NCBI GenBank assembly: GCA_965221835.1
Contig: OZ244916.1
Location: 248,001 to 312,000 of the forward strand
Direction: 5' to 3'
DNA: 64,000 nt
Origin: Persebacter sp965221835
GTDB taxonomy: Bacteria; Pseudomonadota; Gammaproteobacteria; Tethybacterales; Persebacteraceae
Shown one piece after another: positions 41,216 to 50,618 of this stretch (the first letter of the stretch is position 1; the number at the start of each line of letters is the position of its first letter). The notes beneath the pieces were generated by a model, which was not told where the DNA came from, did no database searches, and was given only the letters and a program-made list of their open reading frames with translations. The position numbers and the translations under genes are program-made.

Positions 41216-43522
41216 ATGATTCTTTCTTTGGTACGGCGGACGGTATTTTTCATAATGGCAGCGGCGGCGGCGTTGCAGGCGCAGGCGCAGGAGGCGGCAA
41301 TTTCTTCTTTTGTCGTGCAAGATATTCGCGTGGAGGGAATACGGCGTTTTGATCCGGGAGTGGTATTTAACGAATTGAATATTGCTATCGGCGACGAAAT
41401 GAACGAAGACCGCGCGATAGAAGTTATTAAAGATTTGTTTGAGACCGGTTATTTTCGCGCCGTGGATGTGTTGCGGGATGGCGATGTTTTGGTGATTGAA
41501 GTGGAAGAAAATCCGACCATTGCCGAAGTGGAGTTTAGCGGCATTTCCGAACTTTCCGACACGGTGCTGGAAGGAATGTTGCAGTCCGCCGGTATTGTCA
41601 AAGCGCGGGTTTTTGACCGTGCGTTGATGGAGGCGATGGTTTCTGCGTTGGAAGATATTTACGCGGAGCGCAACTATTATAAAGTTGAAGTCAATCCGGT
41701 CGTGTCGCCGCTGTCTCGCAACCGGGTGGCGTTGTTGTTTGAAGTGGAAGAAGGTAATCAGGCGGCAATCCGTTCAATTGAAATTTCCGGCAACGAAGAG
41801 TTTTCCGATTGGGCATTGCGGCGCGAAATGAATTTGGAACCGCGCGGGTTGTTCAATTTTTTCGGCGACAGTTATCTGTTTTCCGAATCGCGTTTGGATG
41901 CCGATTTGGAACGCATTCGCACGCGCTATTTTGAAGACGGATTTTTGCGTTTCGCGGTGGAGGAAAAAACGGTGGAAGTGTCGCCCGAAGAGGAACACAT
42001 AGACATTAAAATTCGCGTTAAAGAAGGGCGGCGTTATGTGTTGACGGCGCAACCCGAAGACGATGCGGATTTGTTTACCGGCGTTGTGCCGCCCGAAGTC
42101 AGTGCCGAAGAGTTGCGCGATTTAATTACGCAAGTGGAAGGCGATGTGTTCAGCAGTCGCGAGACGGGCGATGCGGTCACGCGGATGTCCGATTTGCTCG
42201 GCGATCATGGTTATGCGTTGGCGGAAGTTTCTTACGACAATGTTTTGCACGATGATGACGGGACGGTAGAAGTCACCTATCATATAGTACCCGGTGCGCC
42301 GATATACATCCGTCATATCAATATTTCCGGCAACGACCGGACTCGCGATGAAGTCATTCGCCGCGAAATGTTGCAGTTTGAAAGGGAGTTATATTCCCGC
42401 AAAAAAGTGGAGAGTTCGCGCCGCCGCATCCGCCGTCTGGGATTTTTTGACAATGTCGCAATTACCCGGACGCCGGTAGACGGCGCCGATGATGAAGTGG
42501 ATTTGGAAGTGCAGGTTGTGGAAGGCGGCGTTGGTTCTTTTCGCATCGGTGCCGGATTTTCTACCGATAATGATTTGTCTTTTGAGGCGGGGCTGGACAC
42601 GCCGAATATTTTCGGCAGCGGCAACAATTTCGCTATTGATTTCGGTGTCGGCGACGATGACAAAAATATCAATCTGGCGTTGGATGAGTTTTATCACACC
42701 GACGAAGGCGTTTCCCGTCATATCGGCGTATCCATTTCGGAGCGCGAATCGTCCGGCGAATCATCCGCCTACAACATAGACGGATTGACCGCCGATTACG
42801 GCTACGGCATTCCCTACACCGATGACGGAAAATACAGCGCGATTGTGGTGTATGAAAAAATTAAAGTGAATAATGTCGCCAGCGTTTATCAGGATTTTGA
42901 AGACACGCACGGAAATAATTTGGACATATTACTGTTGCGCGCCGGTTTGACGCACGACACGCGCGATTCGTTTCAGCAACCGACAGACGGACATTTAATT
43001 GATGTGTCGTCAAAAATCGGATTACCGCTTTTGGATTTGCGTTATTACCGGTTGGATTACGAACACGACTATTATTATCAGGCGCGGGATTGGTGGAGTA
43101 AACCGGTCTGGCATTGGCGGGCGGGTTTCGGTTTCGGCGGCAGTTACGGCGGGGATGTTTATCCGTTTTATGAAAGATTCTTTTTGGGCGGCACCGGCAA
43201 CCTGCGCGGATTTGACACAAACTCCATCGGCGAAAGACAAGTAGGCAGTAGAACCGTGGGCGGACGTGCGCGCGCTTTTGCGTCTATGGAAATTGCGATA
43301 GACACCGAATTTTTCAAGACGCAACAAGTTTATCTGGCGCCGTTTTTGGATGCGGGCGCGGTCGGACAAGATGCCGGCAAGTTATCCTCGCCGCGCGTTT
43401 CTGCGGGAGTGGAAATACGATGGATTTCGCCTATCGGGCCGTTGCGTTTTTCGTGGGGCAAGGCGTTGGTCAAGGAAAGCGAAGACAAAACGCAGGATTT
43501 GCAATTTTCTATCAGATATTGA
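41216..43522 (+). CDS. bamA: Outer membrane protein assembly factor BamA
   Basis: Core of the BAM complex. 768 residues: signal peptide (MAAAAALQAQA), five POTRA domains (first around FVVQDIRVEGIRRF), then a 16-strand barrel with the conserved GGTGNLRGF loop and a C-terminus ending FSIRY with terminal aromatic. Start at 41216 (MILSLVRRTVFFI) is preferred over 41165 because the signal peptide and the TATAAT-N6-ATG arrangement fit. Encoded with skp/lpx genes as is usual. Confidence 0.96.
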   Translation: MILSLVRRTVFFIMAAAAALQAQAQEAAISSFVVQDIRVEGIRRFDPGVVFNELNIAIGDEMNEDRAIEVIKDLFETGYFRAVDVLRDGDVLVIEVEENPTIAEVEFSGISELSDTVLEGMLQSAGIVKARVFDRALMEAMVSALEDIYAERNYYKVEVNPVVSPLSRNRVALLFEVEEGNQAAIRSIEISGNEEFSDWALRREMNLEPRGLFNFFGDSYLFSESRLDADLERIRTRYFEDGFLRFAVEEKTVEVSPEEEHIDIKIRVKEGRRYVLTAQPEDDADLFTGVVPPEVSAEELRDLITQVEGDVFSSRETGDAVTRMSDLLGDHGYALAEVSYDNVLHDDDGTVEVTYHIVPGAPIYIRHINISGNDRTRDEVIRREMLQFERELYSRKKVESSRRRIRRLGFFDNVAITRTPVDGADDEVDLEVQVVEGGVGSFRIGAGFSTDNDLSFEAGLDTPNIFGSGNNFAIDFGVGDDDKNINLALDEFYHTDEGVSRHIGVSISERESSGESSAYNIDGLTADYGYGIPYTDDGKYSAIVVYEKIKVNNVASVYQDFEDTHGNNLDILLLRAGLTHDTRDSFQQPTDGHLIDVSSKIGLPLLDLRYYRLDYEHDYYYQARDWWSKPVWHWRAGFGFGGSYGGDVYPFYERFFLGGTGNLRGFDTNSIGERQVGSRTVGGRARAFASMEIAIDTEFFKTQQVYLAPFLDAGAVGQDAGKLSSPRVSAGVEIRWISPIGPLRFSWGKALVKESEDKTQDLQFSIRY

Positions 43523-43564
43523 CGGTATTATTTTTGTACACTCAAAAGAAAGGAAAATAAAAAA

Positions 43565-44125
43565 ATGAAAAAAGCGATGTTAGCATTTATATCTACGCTG
43601 TTTTTGGCGACAACTGCCGCGTTCGCGCACGGCGTGGTGTATGTCAATATTGACCGCGTTTATCAGGAATCCAAAATCATTCAGATGATACGCGACGAAA
43701 TAAACAACGATTTTAAGGATCGTGAAGACACGTTGCGCGGGCAGGGCGAAAAACTCCGCACGATGAGCGAGGAGTTGGAACGGGATGCCCTGACTTTGGA
43801 TGATGCGGAGTTGGAATCTCGCCGTGCCGAGTTGGAGCAGTTGGATCGCAACTTCGTTCGCGACCGCCGTGCGTTGGTGGAAGATCGCGGTGTCGTAATG
43901 CAGGAGCGGCGGCGGCTGATTGACATAGAAATCGCCAAAGTGATAGAAAAAATCGCCGTGGAACGGGAATATGCGATGGTGTTGAATCCGTTCGTGGTGT
44001 TGCCGGCGGGCAATCGCACCTATACGCACACGAGTTTTTTCTACGCGAACGAGGAAAAAACCGACATTACCGCGGAAGTCGTTTCGCGTTTTGACGACGA
44101 ATCTGACGCCGCCCAATTCCAGTAA
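43565..44125 (+). CDS. skp: Skp/OmpH periplasmic chaperone
   Basis: Holds unfolded outer-membrane proteins in the periplasm for BamA. 186 residues with signal peptide (MLAFISTLFLATTAAFA), start of mature part VVYVNIDRVYQES, and long charged coiled-coil arms (KLRTMSEELERDALTLDD and beyond). The C-terminal 40 residues after LNPFVVLPAG are longer than in E. coli Skp. AAAGGAAA precedes the ATG. One nt separates it from lpxD. Confidence 0.88.
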   Translation: MKKAMLAFISTLFLATTAAFAHGVVYVNIDRVYQESKIIQMIRDEINNDFKDREDTLRGQGEKLRTMSEELERDALTLDDAELESRRAELEQLDRNFVRDRRALVEDRGVVMQERRRLIDIEIAKVIEKIAVEREYAMVLNPFVVLPAGNRTYTHTSFFYANEEKTDITAEVVSRFDDESDAAQFQ

Positions 44126-44126
44126 A

Positions 44127-45116
44127 ATGCCTTCGCTCGCCGAGATTGCGGCGCGTTTGGGGGGCGAAGTGCGCGGCGATTCGTCGGTACAAATAGACGG
44201 CGTCGCTTCGCTGGCTTCGGCGGGGGCGCGGCAGATGGCGTTTTACGAATCGGAAAACCGGCGCAAAATGCTGGATGGATGTCGCGCGGCGGCGGTTCTG
44301 GTTTCGCAAATGCACGAAAACGAATCGTCGCTGCCGCGTTGGGTGGTGCCGGATTCGCCGCGTCTGCATTTCGCCCGTCTGGCGCAATGGCTGCATTCCG
44401 GTCGGCGCGCGGCGGCGGGAATTTCCCCCGCGGCGGCGGTGTCAAAAGACGCGATTGTCGGCAAAAACGGACATATCGCGCCGAACGCGGTGGTGGAAGC
44501 GGGCGCGATTCTCGGCGATGATGTTGAAATAGGGGCGGGGGCGGTTATCGGCGCGGGCGCCAAAATCGGCGCGCGCACCGAAGTGCATGCGCGGGCGGTG
44601 GTGTGTGCGGATGTGGTTATCGGCGATGATTGCGTGATTTACAGCGGCGCGGTGATAGGGGCGGACGGATTCGGTTTCGTGCGCGACAACGAATCGGGCG
44701 GTTATATCAAAATGCCGCAACTCGGCGGCGTCCGTCTCGGCGACCGGGTGGAAGTCGGCGCAAACAGCGCGATTGACCGCGGCGCATTGGACGATACCGC
44801 AATCGGAAACGGCGTAAAAATAGACAATTTGGTGCAAATCGGTCATAATGTCCGCATCGGCGACAATACGATAGTTTGCGGTTGCGCCGGCATTGCGGGC
44901 AGCGTGACAATCGGCGCAAATTGTATGATAGGCGGCGGTGCGGGAATCGCCGGACATTTGACAATTGGGGACGGCGCGATGATTGCGGCGCGTTCGCAAG
45001 TAACCCGTCCGGTCGCGGCGGGGGCGACGGTATCATCGGTATTGCCCGCGATGCCGGCGCCGCAATGGCGGAGATTTGTCGGCGGATTGCGCCGTCTGAC
45101 GAAAGGAAAACATTGA
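44127..45116 (+). CDS. lpxD: UDP-3-O-acylglucosamine N-acyltransferase
   Basis: Third step of lipid A synthesis. 329 residues: N-terminal uridine-binding domain then a left-handed beta helix of hexapeptide repeats (IGAGAKIGARTEVHA type) with the catalytic His in GHNVRIG and the family segment GADGFGFV. Start at 44127 directly after the skp stop; an earlier in-frame ATG at 44091 lies inside skp. Overlaps fabZ as TGATG. Confidence 0.95.
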   Translation: MPSLAEIAARLGGEVRGDSSVQIDGVASLASAGARQMAFYESENRRKMLDGCRAAAVLVSQMHENESSLPRWVVPDSPRLHFARLAQWLHSGRRAAAGISPAAAVSKDAIVGKNGHIAPNAVVEAGAILGDDVEIGAGAVIGAGAKIGARTEVHARAVVCADVVIGDDCVIYSGAVIGADGFGFVRDNESGGYIKMPQLGGVRLGDRVEVGANSAIDRGALDDTAIGNGVKIDNLVQIGHNVRIGDNTIVCGCAGIAGSVTIGANCMIGGGAGIAGHLTIGDGAMIAARSQVTRPVAAGATVSSVLPAMPAPQWRRFVGGLRRLTKGKH

Positions 45117-45553
45117 TGGAAAATGATGCGCGGTTAGTTTTACGGGCGTTGCCGCACCGGCATCCGTTTTTGCTGGTGGACAAAGTGCTGGAATATGAGG
45201 CGGGAAAATCCATCGTCGCCCGCAAAAATGTGACGATTTCCGAACCTTTTTTTGAGGGACATTTTCCCGATGCGCCGGTGATGCCGGGCGTGCTGATTTT
45301 GGAGGCGCTTGCCCAAACATGCGGAGTGCTGTCGTATTTAAGCGAAGGCGAATCGGAGGACGGTTATTTTCTGTTGACCGGTTTGGACAAATGCCGCTTT
45401 CGCCGCATCGTGCGTCCGGGGGATGTCATGACTTTGCATTGCGCGTTGGAGCGGCGGATACGGGATGTATTTCGTTTCGCGGCGTGCGCGAAAGTGGACG
45501 ATAAAGTGGTTTGCGAAGCGCGAATATTGGCGGCGCGCGCCGCAAAACCATAA
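45116..45553 (+). CDS. fabZ: 3-hydroxyacyl-ACP dehydratase FabZ
   Basis: Dehydrates beta-hydroxyacyl-ACP in fatty-acid synthesis. 145 residues of hot-dog fold: LPHRHPFLLVDKV, EPFFEGHFPDAPVMPGVLILEALAQ with the active His and Glu, and FLLTGLDKCRFRR. Placed between lpxD and lpxA as in most Gram-negatives, where it competes with LpxA for hydroxyacyl-ACP. Both junctions overlap (TGATG and TAATG). Confidence 0.96.
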   Translation: MENDARLVLRALPHRHPFLLVDKVLEYEAGKSIVARKNVTISEPFFEGHFPDAPVMPGVLILEALAQTCGVLSYLSEGESEDGYFLLTGLDKCRFRRIVRPGDVMTLHCALERRIRDVFRFAACAKVDDKVVCEARILAARAAKP

Positions 45554-46335
45554 TGCCGAAGATCGCCGAAGGGGCGCAAGTCAGCGATGGCGCGCGTCTG
45601 GCGGACGATGTCGTCATCGGGCGGGGGGCGATTATAGAAGCGGATTGCGAAATCGGCGGCGGCAGCGAAATCGGCGCATATTCCATTATATGGCGGGGCA
45701 CGCGCATCGGCGCGAACAATCGCATTTTTCCGTTTTGTTCTTTGGGCGGCGAACCGCAGGATAAAAAGTTTCGCGGCGAAGAATCCCGTCTGATTGTCGG
45801 CGACGACAACACCATTCGCGAATATTGTTTTTTCAATCGCGGCACCGCTGCCGGCGGCGGCGAAACGCGCATCGGCAACGGCAACTGGATTATGGGATAT
45901 GTGCATTTGGCGCATGATTGCATTTTGGCGGATAACGCGATTGTCGCCAACGGCGCGCAATTCGCCGGTCATACTTGTGTCGGCGGCGGCGCGGTAATCG
46001 GCGGCGGCGCGTTGTTTCATCAGTTTCGCCGGGTCGGGCGGCTGGCGATGGTCGGCGGCGGCGAACGGGTGCGGCAAGATATTCCGCCGTTCGCGTTGTC
46101 GGCGGCGGGAGTGGTCGCCGTCAATTCCGAAGGTATGCGCCGCGCCGGTTTTGATGCGGACGCGATTGCGAAAATGAAAAAAGCGTTTCGCGTTTTGTAT
46201 TCTTCCGGTTTGTCTTTGGCGGCGGCGCGCGCACAAATTAACGAGTTGGCGGCGGACGGCGAATCCGCATCGTTGCGCGCGCTGGCGGATTTTCTCGCGC
46301 TTGACAATTTGGAATTGATTCGTCCGGCGCGATGA
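45553..46335 (+). CDS. lpxA: UDP-N-acetylglucosamine acyltransferase
   Basis: First step of lipid A synthesis. 260 residues: beta helix of hexapeptide repeats and helical C-terminal domain. Catalytic His in HLAHDCILADN; GQFAGHTCVGG-like turns; C-terminal LYSSGLSLAAARAQI. The site usually written as HQF is present (LFHQFRRVG). Start at 45553 overlaps the fabZ TAA. Confidence 0.95.
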   Translation: MPKIAEGAQVSDGARLADDVVIGRGAIIEADCEIGGGSEIGAYSIIWRGTRIGANNRIFPFCSLGGEPQDKKFRGEESRLIVGDDNTIREYCFFNRGTAAGGGETRIGNGNWIMGYVHLAHDCILADNAIVANGAQFAGHTCVGGGAVIGGGALFHQFRRVGRLAMVGGGERVRQDIPPFALSAAGVVAVNSEGMRRAGFDADAIAKMKKAFRVLYSSGLSLAAARAQINELAADGESASLRALADFLALDNLELIRPAR

Positions 46336-47435
46336 CCGATATTCTCATGTCTGCCGGCGAAATGTCCGGAGACCGTTTGGGCGGCGCGTTGGCGGCGGCG
46401 TTGTTGCAAAAACGCCCCGATTTGACGGTCGCAGGCATTGGCGGCGAAATGATGCGCCGGGCGGGTGTGGAAATTGTCGCCGATTTCGCGCCGCTGTCGG
46501 TGATGGGATATTGGGACGCCGCCCGCCGTCTTCCGCAAATTTTATCGTTGCGCCGCCGTTTTATTGCAGAAATTAATCGCCGCCGCCCGAAGTTATTTAT
46601 CGGCATAGACGCGCCCGATTTCAATCTCGGCGTTGCGGCACATGCGCGGGCGGCGGGCGCAAAAACCGCGCAATATGTCGGTCCGAGTGTTTGGATGTGG
46701 CGCGCCGGACGCGTACATAAAGTTGCGCGTGCCGTTGACGAAGTTTGGTGTCTGTTTCCGTTTGAACCGCCGTGTTATAAAAATTCGGGCGTGCGCGCGA
46801 CATTCGTCGGGCATCCGGAAGCGGCGAATGCGCCGCCGGACAAATATGCGGCGCGCCGTGCGTTGCAAATTGCGGACAATGAATCGTTTGTCGCGATGAT
46901 GCCCGGCAGTCGCCCCGCGGAGTTGCGCCGTCATCTGCCGTTATTTGCGGCGGTGATGCGCCGTTTGCAAAAAAAAGGACGGCGTTTTGCCGCCATTGCG
47001 GCGGATGATGCGGCGGCGGCAGACATGCGTCTCGCATTAAAAGGCGCGGAAATATACACCGCGCCGGCGGGGGAGATATTGCCCGCCGCGGATGCGACAT
47101 TGATTAAATCCGGCACTTCCGCTTTGCAAGCGGCGTTATCGCTTGCGCCGATGGTTGTCGTTTATAAAATGTCCGCGCCGGAATATTTGATTGCGCGCGC
47201 GCGGCATTTTTCGCTGCCGTTTTTTTCGCTGCCGAATATTTTGTCGGGGCGTTTTGTCGCGCCGGAAATGATTCAGACGGAAGCGACTCCGCAAGCGGTT
47301 GCGGCGCAAATCAATTTTTTATTGGAAGACGAACGCCGCCGCACGGCGCAAGTTGCGGCGTGGTCGGAAATTCGCGGGCGCCTTTTGGCGGACGGCGGTG
47401 CGGCGGCTGCGAATGCGGCGCAGGCAATGTTGTGA
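46332..47435 (+). CDS. lpxB: Lipid A disaccharide synthase
   Basis: Joins UDP-diacylglucosamine and lipid X. 367 residues of GT-B fold: ILMSAGEMSGDRLGGAL, PKLFIGIDAPDFNLG, QYVGPSVWMWRAGR, FVGHPEA, MMPGSRPAELRRHLP and SGTSALQAALSLAPMVVVYK. Overlaps lpxA (ATGA) and rnhB (GTGA). lpxB followed by rnhB is a gamma/beta order; lpxI, common in alphaproteobacteria here, is missing. Confidence 0.95.
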   Translation: MTDILMSAGEMSGDRLGGALAAALLQKRPDLTVAGIGGEMMRRAGVEIVADFAPLSVMGYWDAARRLPQILSLRRRFIAEINRRRPKLFIGIDAPDFNLGVAAHARAAGAKTAQYVGPSVWMWRAGRVHKVARAVDEVWCLFPFEPPCYKNSGVRATFVGHPEAANAPPDKYAARRALQIADNESFVAMMPGSRPAELRRHLPLFAAVMRRLQKKGRRFAAIAADDAAAADMRLALKGAEIYTAPAGEILPAADATLIKSGTSALQAALSLAPMVVVYKMSAPEYLIARARHFSLPFFSLPNILSGRFVAPEMIQTEATPQAVAAQINFLLEDERRRTAQVAAWSEIRGRLLADGGAAAANAAQAML

Positions 47436-48001
47436 AAAAAAACGGATTGATTTGCGGCGTGGATGAAGCCGGACGCGGTCCGCTGGCGGGGGCGGTGGTT
47501 GCAGCCGCCGTATTGCTGGGCGGCAACAGCATCGCGGGGCTGGCGGATTCCAAAAAATTGACGGATGCGCGGCGGCGGATTTTGAAAATAATGATTGAAG
47601 AAGAATGTCTGGCATTCGCGTTCGGGGTCGCGACTCCGGACGAAATAGATAAATACAATATTCGGCAGGCGACGATGCTGGCGATGCAACGGGCGGTGAA
47701 CGGCATCGTAATTTGTCCGGATTCGGTGTTGGTGGACGGCGATTTCGTTCCCGATTTGCCTTATCCGGCGCGCCCCATTGTCGGCGGAGACGGAAAAATT
47801 CCCGAAATTATGGCGGCGTCCATTTTGGCAAAAACTATGCGCGACGATAGGATGATTGAACTGGATGCGCGTTTTCCGCAATACGGATTCGCGCGTCACA
47901 AAGGATATGGCACGCCCGAACATTTGCGCGCATTGCAAAAATATGGTCCTTGTCCGGCGCACCGAAAAACATTCGCCCCGGTACGCGCCGCCGAAAAATA
48001 A
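47432..48001 (+). CDS. rnhB: Ribonuclease HII
   Basis: Removes ribonucleotides from DNA. 189 residues with GVDEAGRGPLAGAVVAAAV (catalytic Asp-Glu), LADSKKLTDARR and the C-terminal GYGTPEHLRALQKYGPC. I choose GTG at 47432 because it overlaps the lpxB TGA and gives the usual N-terminus. Followed by a terminator shared with the convergent gene; dnaE, the common next gene, is absent. Confidence 0.94.
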   Translation: MKKNGLICGVDEAGRGPLAGAVVAAAVLLGGNSIAGLADSKKLTDARRRILKIMIEEECLAFAFGVATPDEIDKYNIRQATMLAMQRAVNGIVICPDSVLVDGDFVPDLPYPARPIVGGDGKIPEIMAASILAKTMRDDRMIELDARFPQYGFARHKGYGTPEHLRALQKYGPCPAHRKTFAPVRAAEK

Positions 48002-48050
48002 TCGCCCGAATCCGCAAAAAAACGGCGCAAACGAAAGCGCGAATTTAAAT

Positions 48051-48084
48051 AAAAAGGCGGAGGGTTTTATCCCCCCGCCTTTTT
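48051..48084. terminator. Bidirectional terminator between rnhB and the 48103 gene
   Basis: AAAAA-GGCGGAGGG-loop-CCCCCCGCC-TTTTT, symmetrical, between convergent genes. Confidence 0.8.
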
Positions 48085-48102
48085 GGGTCTATCCGTTTTT
48101 GA

Positions 48103-49299
48103 TTACAAAAAGCGGAAGACGATGGGGCAGTTGACGATTGCGCCGATGGAACCGAATTCGCCGCCGTTCAAGCCGGTCGCCCAGCCTTTTGCTACTTTGC
48201 CGAGAATGTCAAACTCTTCGGTCAAGCGCGAACGATAGCCTTTGTCAATCGCTTCTTGCGTCCAGACAAACGGATTCAAATCCCAAAGCGGGCTATAATC
48301 GGTCGCGATTGTCGGAATGCCGCCGAGCGTGTTTAACGGCGAACCGCCATCTGACAACGCGCTATTCAAACCCTGCCGTTGCGGATTGCCTTTGCCGGTC
48401 GGCCCGTTGACGGCAACGAAAATGCGCTCCACTGCCGAAAACAAACTATCGTCTCCGCCGGTCGGAATGCCGCCGAGTGCCGGGGCGAAAGTTGCGTGTT
48501 CCAAAGTCGCCGGCAACGGATCGTTGGCGTCGGTGGAAATATACAACACCGGACGAGAGAAGGAAAAGCCGGGCGTCAGCGACAGCACGACGACTCCCTC
48601 TTCCGGACAGATGGAAACGACTTTGTCATGTACGACCGAATGGTCGGCATCGCCGTCGCAGAATTGATTCAACGTTTTCGCGTCGACATCAAATGCAACA
48701 ACCGGCGCATTGTACACATGACTGCCGGCGTTGACGACTTTGACGAGCGGACTGTAATGCGCATCGCCGACCGAACCGGGTTGCACATTTTTCGGCGGGA
48801 AAAAGTTCGGTGCATCGCCGGGCGTTACCGCATGGACGGGAGAGAAATCCACGGCGCCGGCTTCAAAAACGAGCATCAGACCGTGTTCTTTGTCGTTTTC
48901 CAAAGTCGCATTCCGCACGGCGTTGCCGACATCGGTATAGGCGAGTTTGGGAGAATGGTTGATGCCCAGCGCATCGGCGTTAAATTTGTCGGTGGTATCG
49001 GTGACGACATACCAGACAATTTCGCCGCTGACATTGCGCCCTTTGTACAACGGCAGCGTGATTGTGCCGGCGTCCAAATCTACCGCCCCGGCTTTGAGCA
49101 ATTGATGCGGCCCGATGAGTTCTTTTTGCACATCGGAAGGCGCCGGACCGAAATAGGTCAGCGGCACATCCGCACCGATGGACGGCGGGGCAGGTGCGAC
49201 ATCGTCGTCTTCGCTGGCATGGGCGGGAATTGTCGCAAACAGCATTGCGACAGATAGCGCAGACAAAAGTCCTCGCTGGATAACGGATAAGTGTTTCAT
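48103..49299 (-). CDS. Secreted protein of unknown function
   Basis: 398 residues with a signal peptide (LLSALSVAMLFATIPAHA). The mature protein contains WYVVTDTTDKFNADALGIN, SPKLAYTDVGNAV, VDFSPVHAV and PGSVGDAHYSPLVKV, strings I associate with a widespread but uncharacterised family of secreted proteins. Two Cys (QFCDGD, SICPEEG) may pair, with a third near the C-terminus. Ribosome site AAAGGAAC before ATG. Single gene, convergent with rnhB and divergent from the SbmA-like gene. Confidence 0.7.
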   Translation of the reverse strand: MKHLSVIQRGLLSALSVAMLFATIPAHASEDDDVAPAPPSIGADVPLTYFGPAPSDVQKELIGPHQLLKAGAVDLDAGTITLPLYKGRNVSGEIVWYVVTDTTDKFNADALGINHSPKLAYTDVGNAVRNATLENDKEHGLMLVFEAGAVDFSPVHAVTPGDAPNFFPPKNVQPGSVGDAHYSPLVKVVNAGSHVYNAPVVAFDVDAKTLNQFCDGDADHSVVHDKVVSICPEEGVVVLSLTPGFSFSRPVLYISTDANDPLPATLEHATFAPALGGIPTGGDDSLFSAVERIFVAVNGPTGKGNPQRQGLNSALSDGGSPLNTLGGIPTIATDYSPLWDLNPFVWTQEAIDKGYRSRLTEEFDILGKVAKGWATGLNGGEFGSIGAIVNCPIVFRFL

Positions 49300-49418
49300 T
49301 ATAGTTCCTTTGTTTTGGTTGTTAAAAATATCCGCGCAAATTATACTATAACTTTCCCCCGAAACGAAAACGGGCGCAATTTATTTTTCGCCGGTTTTGC
49401 GGGCGGCGGCATTGCCGT

Positions 49419-49424
49419 TATAAT
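49419..49424 (+). promoter_or_regulatory. -10 box of the SbmA-like gene, leaderless
   Basis: TATAAT ending exactly 6 nt before the GTG start at 49431. Confidence 0.6.
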
Positions 49425-49430
49425 ATCGCC

Positions 49431-50612
49431 GTGATTAAGAGTTTTTTTTGCGACAAAAAATGGGCGCTGTGGTCGTGGGGCGGTCTCGCCTTGCTGTGTG
49501 CGATGATTGGGTTGGAAGTTTGGGCGGTGGTGTGGTTGAACGGCTGGTATCGCGAAACATGGGATTTTTTGCAAAATCCGCATCCGCTTCTCAAAGATGC
49601 GGTGTTGAATGCGGACACCGATTGGTCACAAAATTTGTCTGCAATTCCCGCCGCTACGGACGCCGACAAAGAATCGGCGGAAACGCTCGGCGATTTGGCG
49701 AAAATGCAAATCGGAAAATTTTGGACATTGCTCGGCAAGTTTTCGCTGATTGTTTTTCCGCTTATCGCCTTGTCGGCGTTTACCGCTTTTTTTACCCGTC
49801 ATTATGCATTTCGCTGGCGGCAGGCAATTACTTACGCTTATATGCCGTTGTGGGAAAAAGCGGAAAACGAAATAGAAGGCGCATCACAACGTTTGCAACA
49901 AGATCCCGACCGCTTCGCCCGGCTGGTCGAATCGTTGGGATTGGGCGTGTTTCGTTCGCTGCTGACTCTCATCGCGTTCGTGCCGATTTTGTGGGGCGTG
50001 AGCACCGAAATTATGCAAAAATTCGCGGAAGCAGAAGGGTTAACAAATGCGCCGTTGGCGTTGCCGTTTTTCGGCTGGACGGCGAACACAACCGGTTCTT
50101 TGGCGATGGTCGCCGTATTGCTGGCGGCGGGCGGCACGGCAATTTCTTTTTTAGTCGGCATTAAATTGCCGGGGCTGGAATATAACAATCAGCGAGTGGA
50201 AGCGCGTTTTCGCAAACGACTCGTCTATTCCGAAGACGACAAACAGTTCGCTCATTTTCATTCGCTGGCGGAGTTGTTTACCGGATTGCGTTTTAATTAT
50301 TTTCGTTTATATTTGCATTATTCCTATTTCGGTTTGTGGGCGGGATTGTTTTCGCAATTCGTAGTTATTGCCGATTTAATTATGGTCGGCGGCGGCGTAG
50401 TACTGGGCATCATTACTTTCGGATTTTTGCAACAAATTTTTCATGCGTTCGGCAAAGTGGTGGATAGTTTAAAATATTTTGTAGACAACTGGACGACGGT
50501 GACCGAGTTGATGTCGGTCGTTAAACGGTTGCGCGAATTTGAACGCAACATCGGCTATTCGGGCGAGAAAAATACCGCCGCGGAACCCGTTGAACCGGCG
50601 CAAACGGTTTAA
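49431..50612 (+). CDS. SbmA/BacA-family peptide transporter
   Basis: 393 residues, polytopic. Resembles SbmA/BacA: a cytoplasmic-side start with WLNGWYRETWDFLQN, RHYAFRWRQAITYAY, IEGASQRLQQDPDRFA and KLPGLEYNNQRVEARFRKRLVY, then VVDSLKYFVDNWTTVTELMSV. The family uses the proton gradient to import proline-rich antimicrobial peptides, microcins and bleomycin, and in rhizobia BacA is needed for chronic infection of the host. No ATPase domain. Starts with GTG and a leaderless-type promoter; the J-domain gene follows 6 nt later. Confidence 0.85.
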   Translation: MIKSFFCDKKWALWSWGGLALLCAMIGLEVWAVVWLNGWYRETWDFLQNPHPLLKDAVLNADTDWSQNLSAIPAATDADKESAETLGDLAKMQIGKFWTLLGKFSLIVFPLIALSAFTAFFTRHYAFRWRQAITYAYMPLWEKAENEIEGASQRLQQDPDRFARLVESLGLGVFRSLLTLIAFVPILWGVSTEIMQKFAEAEGLTNAPLALPFFGWTANTTGSLAMVAVLLAAGGTAISFLVGIKLPGLEYNNQRVEARFRKRLVYSEDDKQFAHFHSLAELFTGLRFNYFRLYLHYSYFGLWAGLFSQFVVIADLIMVGGGVVLGIITFGFLQQIFHAFGKVVDSLKYFVDNWTTVTELMSVVKRLREFERNIGYSGEKNTAAEPVEPAQTV

Positions 50613-50618
50613 CCGGCG

